From Hormiphora californensis (Eukaryota > Ctenophora > Tentaculata > Cydippida > Pleurobrachiidae), in contig CM035358.1 of the NCBI GenBank assembly GCA_020137815.1, positions 5,988,466-6,052,465 of the forward strand: a DNA stretch of 64,000 bases, read 5' to 3'. How positions within the stretch are numbered: the first letter of the stretch is position 1; each line of letters starts with the position of its first letter. Shown here in pieces: positions 59,062 through 64,000 of the stretch. The notes beneath the pieces are model-generated. The model saw only the letters and a program-made list of their open reading frames with translations. It searched no databases and had not been told where the DNA came from. The position numbers were made by a program, and so were the translations under genes.

Positions 59062-59165
59062 ATGGATATTACACAGATCAGGCAGTCGTCAGAAGAAAGT
59101 TTCTTCAAGAAACTGATGATGAGGAAGGTCGTGCCTATCAATATGCACGAAGTCGAACTTTTAAC
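59062..59165 (+). CDS. possible first exon of a plus-strand gene
   Basis: ATG followed by 34 codons (MDITQIRQSSEESFF..., MRKVVPINMHEVEL) up to a GTAAAA donor after 59165. It may begin the gene with the exons at 60253-60314 and 61058-61171, but the phases do not close without another exon. Confidence 0.25.
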
Positions 59166-60020
59166 GTAAAATGATATGAGATTTTGGTTACTATTTATTT
59201 ATGTTTATAAGTCGCATGGGACGTGTGTGGTGTACCAGGAGTGGTGGATTGTGAAGCCACTCTTGTTGTGTCCCTCTCCCATCTTCTCCGTGTGCCAACA
59301 CAACACTATAATGGTACACCCGCACAGTCGTGTTCCTTTTTTATTTTATTATCTGAGACCCCGGTTGGCATGCACTGCAGACCCCTAGTGTGCGCGTTTT
59401 CCACGGCCATTGGGGACTATAGAGTAGGCCAAAGACCCCGGTGTCGGATTGCTGTTTCGCAAAAAAATGATGAGTAGCATGAACAGAGTCGAGATGTATC
59501 CCAACAGGCCTGATAGGCCTTAACTGCTCTTTTGTTCGTGTGTAGTGCGGAACACAGCACCAGCTAACCCAAGAATATGCCAACATAAACAATTATCATG
59601 CTGAGGAAGTACCTAAAGCAGTCACTCCTACTGCAGCCACCGCCCCACCTACTAGCATAAAACCAGCAAATTACCACAATTTGATCAACACTACTTACTT
59701 ATCACGGACGTACTCACTATCACATTGCCAATTACAAAGCTCGTATCTCGGGCCAATCTAAATCCTTTTTGTCAATATTAGTCCAAGGAACGAAGAAAAA
59801 GATAACATTCGTGTTCTAGTTTTAATTTTAACTCCTGCTAAACAGCTGTCTATCCATTAGCCATCTCGAAATGGTGATGTAATCGGTGGACCGCCCAACT
59901 ACTGCTGAGCTGAACTTGCCTTGCTCTCGACCCTCTCCATCTGCCAGGGATCATGAGCGTGAAAGGAGCGATATTGTTGAATGACGGGAGGGGTGACAAT
60001 TGGGAATTCTATAGTGTAAG

Positions 60021-60109
60021 TAAACAACCAATTAGAACTCGTTATTTAGGTCACGTGACTGGTTAACAGCCAATCAGGGACCAGTATTTCCTGATTCGGT
60101 CGGTTCCCG
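60021..60109. mobile_element. MITE family A, copy 4
   Basis: Same body as the ABCA-intron copies, right end TTCGGTCGGTTCC, left end truncated; direct repeats GTGTAAG flank it. The duplicated target contains GTAAG, a donor-like sequence. Confidence 0.72.
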
Positions 60110-60252
60110 GTGTAAGTTGACACTCACCATCTCAGATTTCATGTCTGTCATCGCCCCCACACACTCACTTCGTTGATGATAACATATACTCTCTCTCTCT
60201 CCCTTTGGCGTGTGTGTGTGGTTATATATCACTTGTCATATATTTGTTGCAG

Positions 60253-60314
60253 TTGCATGAACATGAGTCGTCACGAGAGAACAGCGAGAATTGAGATATT
60301 ATTTCTTATTGGAG
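60253..60314 (+). CDS. possible short exon upstream of the Ras-association exon
   Basis: TTGTTGCAG acceptor and GGAGGTGAGA donor bound 62 bases with a single open frame ending ERTARIEILFLIG, which resembles the first strand of a Ras-association fold. Its outgoing phase (1) does not match the next candidate exon. Confidence 0.25.
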
Positions 60315-60350
60315 GTGAGAAAAGGAAAGAGAATTAATGACAGTGGATTC

Positions 60351-60354
<4 letters not shown>

Positions 60355-60436
<82 letters not shown>

Positions 60437-60565
60437 GGGAGAGAAAGAGGGGAGAGAAAGAGGGGAGAGATACTTACATTTGAAAGAGAGAGAGAAAGGG
60501 GAGAGAAAGAGGGGAGAGAGAGAGAGAGAGATACTTTTTGAAAGAGAGAGAGAGAGAAGGAGAAT
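60355..60565. repeat. GA microsatellite with GGGGAGAGAAAGA units
   Basis: Pure (GA)n followed by longer GAAAGAGGGGAGA repeats. Confidence 0.93.
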
Positions 60566-61057
60566 TGTACTCATATGCGATTTTAAAGCTTCAACACCGT
60601 ACTTCCTTCTTTGCACTGTAGTTACTTTGTCTCAAGAGTTCTTGTATAATACCCCCCCCCCCCTTTCTATCGCCCTCCCTCTTTCTCTCTCTCTCTCTAT
60701 CTCTCTTTGTATCTATCTCTCTTACTCTCTCACCACACTCCCCTGTCCGGTGTAAATTATTATACACAATAGCTCCTTTTATTTTGTTTCCCCTTGCTTT
60801 ATCTCACTGTTAGCTGTTACACATGTCGTATATCAATCTCCCACTCATTTGTCAGATTACACGTGTCAAGCACTCATATTTGTCAGATTTTTAAAAACTC
60901 TCATGTCACTAGAGACACGCCCATTTCATGTTCTCACACAATCAATCCAGTTTTTTATTTATTTTGTTTTAGCATATCCCAGTTTATTGTGCCGCTATAT
61001 TCACCACATGTTTGCGAGTATTGATACTAAGTTATTACCCACCTGCCCCTGTTTCAG

Positions 61058-61171
61058 CATGTGTCCCTGCGAGATATAGTAAAGGAAGCCCTCACCAAGT
61101 TCTCTATTAGTGGATCCCCCGAGGATTGGGCGCTGTTCATCGATAAAACTAAACGATTTGTCACCGAACAG
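61058..61171 (+). CDS. probable exon with Ras-association-like segment
   Basis: CTGTTTCAG acceptor, 38 open codons, GTAATT donor. The peptide contains VSLRDIVKEALTKFSI and GSPEDWALF, which matches the strand 2 / helix 1 / strand 3 pattern of RA domains (T.RDVI..AL.KF, then PEDYALF). Such domains bind small GTPases. The rest of the gene is not assembled. The opposite strand has a weaker ORF. A tentative further exon (CCCTACAG to GTAACT, about 61301-61330) is not supported further. Confidence 0.4.
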
Positions 61172-61369
61172 GTAATTGTTAAACAATCTGTTTACTCTAT
61201 AAGCCAAAAACTAATTGAAATTAGTTGGCGGGAAAGGTGACCCACTTACACCTTTTGCTAGTGCCGGGTATCACCACGAACTCTCATTCTCTCCCTACAG
61301 CTCGGTATCTCAATCTCTTATTTTTCAAGGGTAACTTATTCCTGTTCGTTCTATCCCTCTCTCCTCCCT

Positions 61370-61382
61370 GTCTCTCTCTCTC

Positions 61383-61471
<89 letters not shown>

Positions 61472-61480
61472 CTCTTCATT
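61370..61480. repeat. (TC)n microsatellite
   Basis: Nearly pure TC with CCTC interruptions. Confidence 0.95.
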
Positions 61481-61604
61481 CCGCTTCTCACGTCTCTCGT
61501 GATTCCTCTCTTATCCTATCCCTCCTCATCTCACTTTCCCCACTAATCTAGTTCTTTCACGGTCTTTCGGTTATCGCTCTTCTTTATTCCACTTAGGTTC
61601 TATC

Positions 61605-61704
61605 NNNNNNNNNNNNNNNNNNNNNNNNNNNNNNNNNNNNNNNNNNNNNNNNNNNNNNNNNNNNNNNNNNNNNNNNNNNNNNNNNNNNNNNNNNNNNNNN
61701 NNNN
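61605..61704. other. 100-N assembly gap
   Basis: Exactly 100 N between a TC-rich left flank and a GA-rich right flank (61725-61795), so a collapsed or unresolved microsatellite inversion is likely. Confidence 0.99.
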
Positions 61705-61722
61705 GGAGGAGACGGAGAGAGC

Positions 61723-61724
<2 letters not shown>

Positions 61725-61754
<30 letters not shown>

Positions 61755-61795
61755 AGAGAGAGAGAGAGGAGAGGGGGGGGGGGGGATGGAGATGG
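61725..61795. repeat. GA microsatellite next to the gap
   Basis: GA-rich with a G run. Confidence 0.9.
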
Positions 61796-61799
61796 AGAG

Positions 61800-63500
61800 A
61801 GGAGGTCGAATAGGAAGCCGGGTCCGAATCCAGAGTGAAGAAACCAAATAGACGATGCCTCCAAATAATAAGATTAGTACCAAACGCGATGATAAACTCC
61901 ATACTCCAATTGGGTTTACATCCAAACCTGTCAGATAGTAGATTGGCCCCATTAGAGTAAGATGCGATAAAAAAAATTGACAGGAGAGATAACTGGAAAA
62001 GATAAATAAGCTGAGAGAACACTGGGACTCCGCTCCAGGAAAAGTGATGAAACCGAAGCCGGCCCTGGAATATCAGTGCGAAGAAACCAATTAGTCTTGA
62101 CCTCCAAATAATTAGTTTAGTACCAGGTCGGACCAATGTATATCTCCATATCCAATATCAGAAAAGAAAAGAGGTAAAATAAGAAGAGAGAGACCGTAGA
62201 AAGAGCAGCTGGAGATCCAGACGAACTTGTATTGTTCATACTATTATTTTTTTTATAAAATAATACGGTCCCAAAATAATACGCCCCAAATAGCCAAGGT
62301 CTACTACTACACTATTTATTGACAGCACTACGGTAACAAGCGTTCCTAAAACGGCCCGCGTTGCTCTGGACAGAAGATGTACAGCACCCTCCCGTGCCCC
62401 CCCGGCGGGGGGGGGGGGGCGCGGGGGAGGTGCAACAGCACAAAGACGAACTAGAAGATAAGAAACAGAAGAATAACCACGTGACCAGGGTGAAGAAAAC
62501 GCGGCTGATCCCCAGTTGTGCTGTTGCACATAGTATGAACAATACAATAGTATGAACAATACAATAGTATGAACAATACAAATCCCAAGCGGACCGAGAG
62601 CAAGGATCCGCCCATGACTGAAGGACCCTGTCTGGAAAATGACCTACCTAACAAGGCAGGACGACGAAACCGGAAGACACACAAATACTGGAAGAAGAAG
62701 GGTAGAGCAAAAGAAACTGCCTGCCTGAAAGGGAACTAGGAAAGAGAAGGAGTGTACTCTGAGCAATGTGCACTAATACTGAAACAGGTACGCGGAAACC
62801 CTGGAAAATGGGTGGGTGATTGTGATCAATACAACCGCTCTATATTGTGATCCTGCAACATGTTTGGGTTAGGTGGAGAGTGAAAGATCTTTACCTCTTT
62901 CTCACACAGGAGAGATGCCCTGAGAATGAAACCCTGGTATGTCGGATTGCTTCATGTTAGTGAATAAGATGAGATCTAACCCAAACCCCCCTCCTTCCCC
63001 ACCCCAGGAGCCCCCTAGCTCACACCCTAGACACGCCGCCCTAACTGCCACCCCACTGGCTCACACAAGGCCCCACAGCCGCAGGGACCCACCACTGCAG
63101 GAGAAATGGTGGACTAAAACACCTGGCTAACACAATCCCAACCGGACCCTACAAACGTACAACAACCGGAACCCTTAAAAAAGGGGAGGGAACGCAAACC
63201 TGCCTAGGCAAGGGAACTAGAGAAGGAGGGAGCAGAACTAAAAGAGCCCCGCAGGCCCTAGTGCCCAAAAGCCACTACTCCAAAACACGGACACAAAGAC
63301 ACAACTACAACAATACTCGAGGAATATAAAGGACAGACAGGATCCCCTTACTTTGCTTTTTATTAGTTTGTACCAACTGACTCTTTGTCTCATATGAGAC
63401 CCTCCTCTTCGCACCGGCCACCGGGCCGCGCGGTGTACACTGTACAGTCAGTGTATGACAACTGCCTCTAGATAACTTTCTACAACCCATCCCATCATCA
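61800..63500. other. unclassified repetitive region
   Basis: About 70 bp around GAAGAAACCAA...CCTCCAAATAAT is duplicated at 61830 and 62080. Diverged direct copies of CTGCCT..AAGGGAACTAG occur at 62720 and 63202, each preceded by AATCCCAA.CGGACC. Three copies of AGTATGAACAATACAAT lie at 62531-62581. A Pro-rich frame at 62939-63130 (PNPPPSPPQEPPSSHP) is possible but unsupported. It may be part of an unrecognised retroelement. Confidence 0.45.
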
Positions 63501-63506
63501 AGCGCC

Positions 63507-63971
63507 ATGTCGTCTGCGGATCTGTTTGATATTGATGGTACCACGACCTTGTCCCGATTGAGAAAATCATTCAGTTTTGCAGAGCACCGCAAAACTAAAG
63601 TTGTTAATGTAAGAACGGTTTATTCAACTCAACCCCAAGCTCTTGATTCCTGACTACGTTCAGACAAAAAAAAAGACACTTTTAATAACATGTTATGTTA
63701 TTTAGGACCTAGATATTTAGCCGACCTAAATTTTAGGTCGGCTATTATATGTCTCACGTAAATTTGTCCAACCTCTACAATCTCTAGGACGGCTAAGTAT
63801 CTCATATACAAAATCTCCCCTCAGAATCGTCACGAAGAGTTAGTATCGGGAGTGATGGCTAATATTAGGAGAGCCCCTGAGAAACTAGCAGAGGATAGTG
63901 TCCATGTTCTGAGCAGCAAGACGGATCATGAGATATTGGTTGAGTTGGAGAACGTTGTGAAGTACGCAGAG
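63507..63971 (+). CDS. first two coding exons of an unrecognised gene (runs off the right edge)
   Basis: Exons 63507-63608 and 63825-63971, each ending with a good donor (AATGTAAGAA, GAGGTAGGT) and the second preceded by CCCCTCAG; both are whole codons (34 + 49). The peptide starts MSSADLFDIDGTTTLSRLRK, then SFSFAEHRKTK; exon 2 includes NRHEELVSGVMANIRRAP and DHEILVELENVVKYAE, helical and charged. RLRKSFSF is a plausible basophilic kinase or 14-3-3 type site. I do not recognise the family. Whether the RA-like exon at 61058 belongs to the same gene is unknown. Confidence 0.6.
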
Positions 63972-64000
63972 GTAGGTCCATCCTCTCTGTAAAGAAGGGT

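Overview
This is animal nuclear DNA. Genes are split by GT-AG introns, and two encode motile-cilium or flagellum proteins (a DNAI1-type axonemal dynein intermediate chain and a SPATA4 homologue). There is also a bHLH-PAS transcription factor, an ABCA lipid transporter, a CTR1 copper transporter and CR1-like non-LTR retrotransposons. The species cannot be fixed from the sequence; an invertebrate, possibly an early-branching one, fits. Two runs of exactly 100 N (2495-2594, 61605-61704) are scaffold gaps.

Layout. (1) 2203-23192, minus strand: the N-terminal half of an ABCA3-type transporter in at least 21 exons, ending before the second nucleotide-binding domain. Its 5.7-kb intron 14 holds a complete CR1-like element with two open ORFs (about 7497-12340). 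Other introns hold minisatellites, foldback elements and short MITEs. (2) 26892-28779, plus: a two-exon bHLH-PAS factor. (3) 28780-45680: no recognised gene, but many palindromic DNA-transposon derivatives, GA/TC microsatellites and a 21-bp satellite inside a foldback element. (4) 45683-53126, minus: a BTBD19-like BTB-BACK gene (5 exons), SPATA4 (5 exons) and an intronless DNAI1. (5) 53973-55529, plus: CTR1 (5 exons), divergent from DNAI1. (6) 56858-64000: a 5'-truncated LINE copy with 14-bp target-site duplications, nested palindromes, a possible Ras-association exon, and the first two exons of an unrecognised gene running off the right edge.

The most unusual pattern is at splice sites. In at least six introns of the ABCA gene, tandem duplications or minisatellites start exactly across a splice acceptor, so each unit carries a copy of the polypyrimidine tract, the AG and the first exon bases. 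Another array carries the donor site, and the presumed 5'UTR intron of the BTB gene shows the same thing. Separately, all three copies of one short MITE family in the ABCA gene lie within about 20 bp of a splice site. I regard this splice-site-anchored repeat growth as the best candidate for something undescribed here.

Functional links are limited. DNAI1 and SPATA4 are adjacent, co-oriented and both belong to motile cilia or sperm tails. The other genes look like unrelated housekeeping or regulatory loci.
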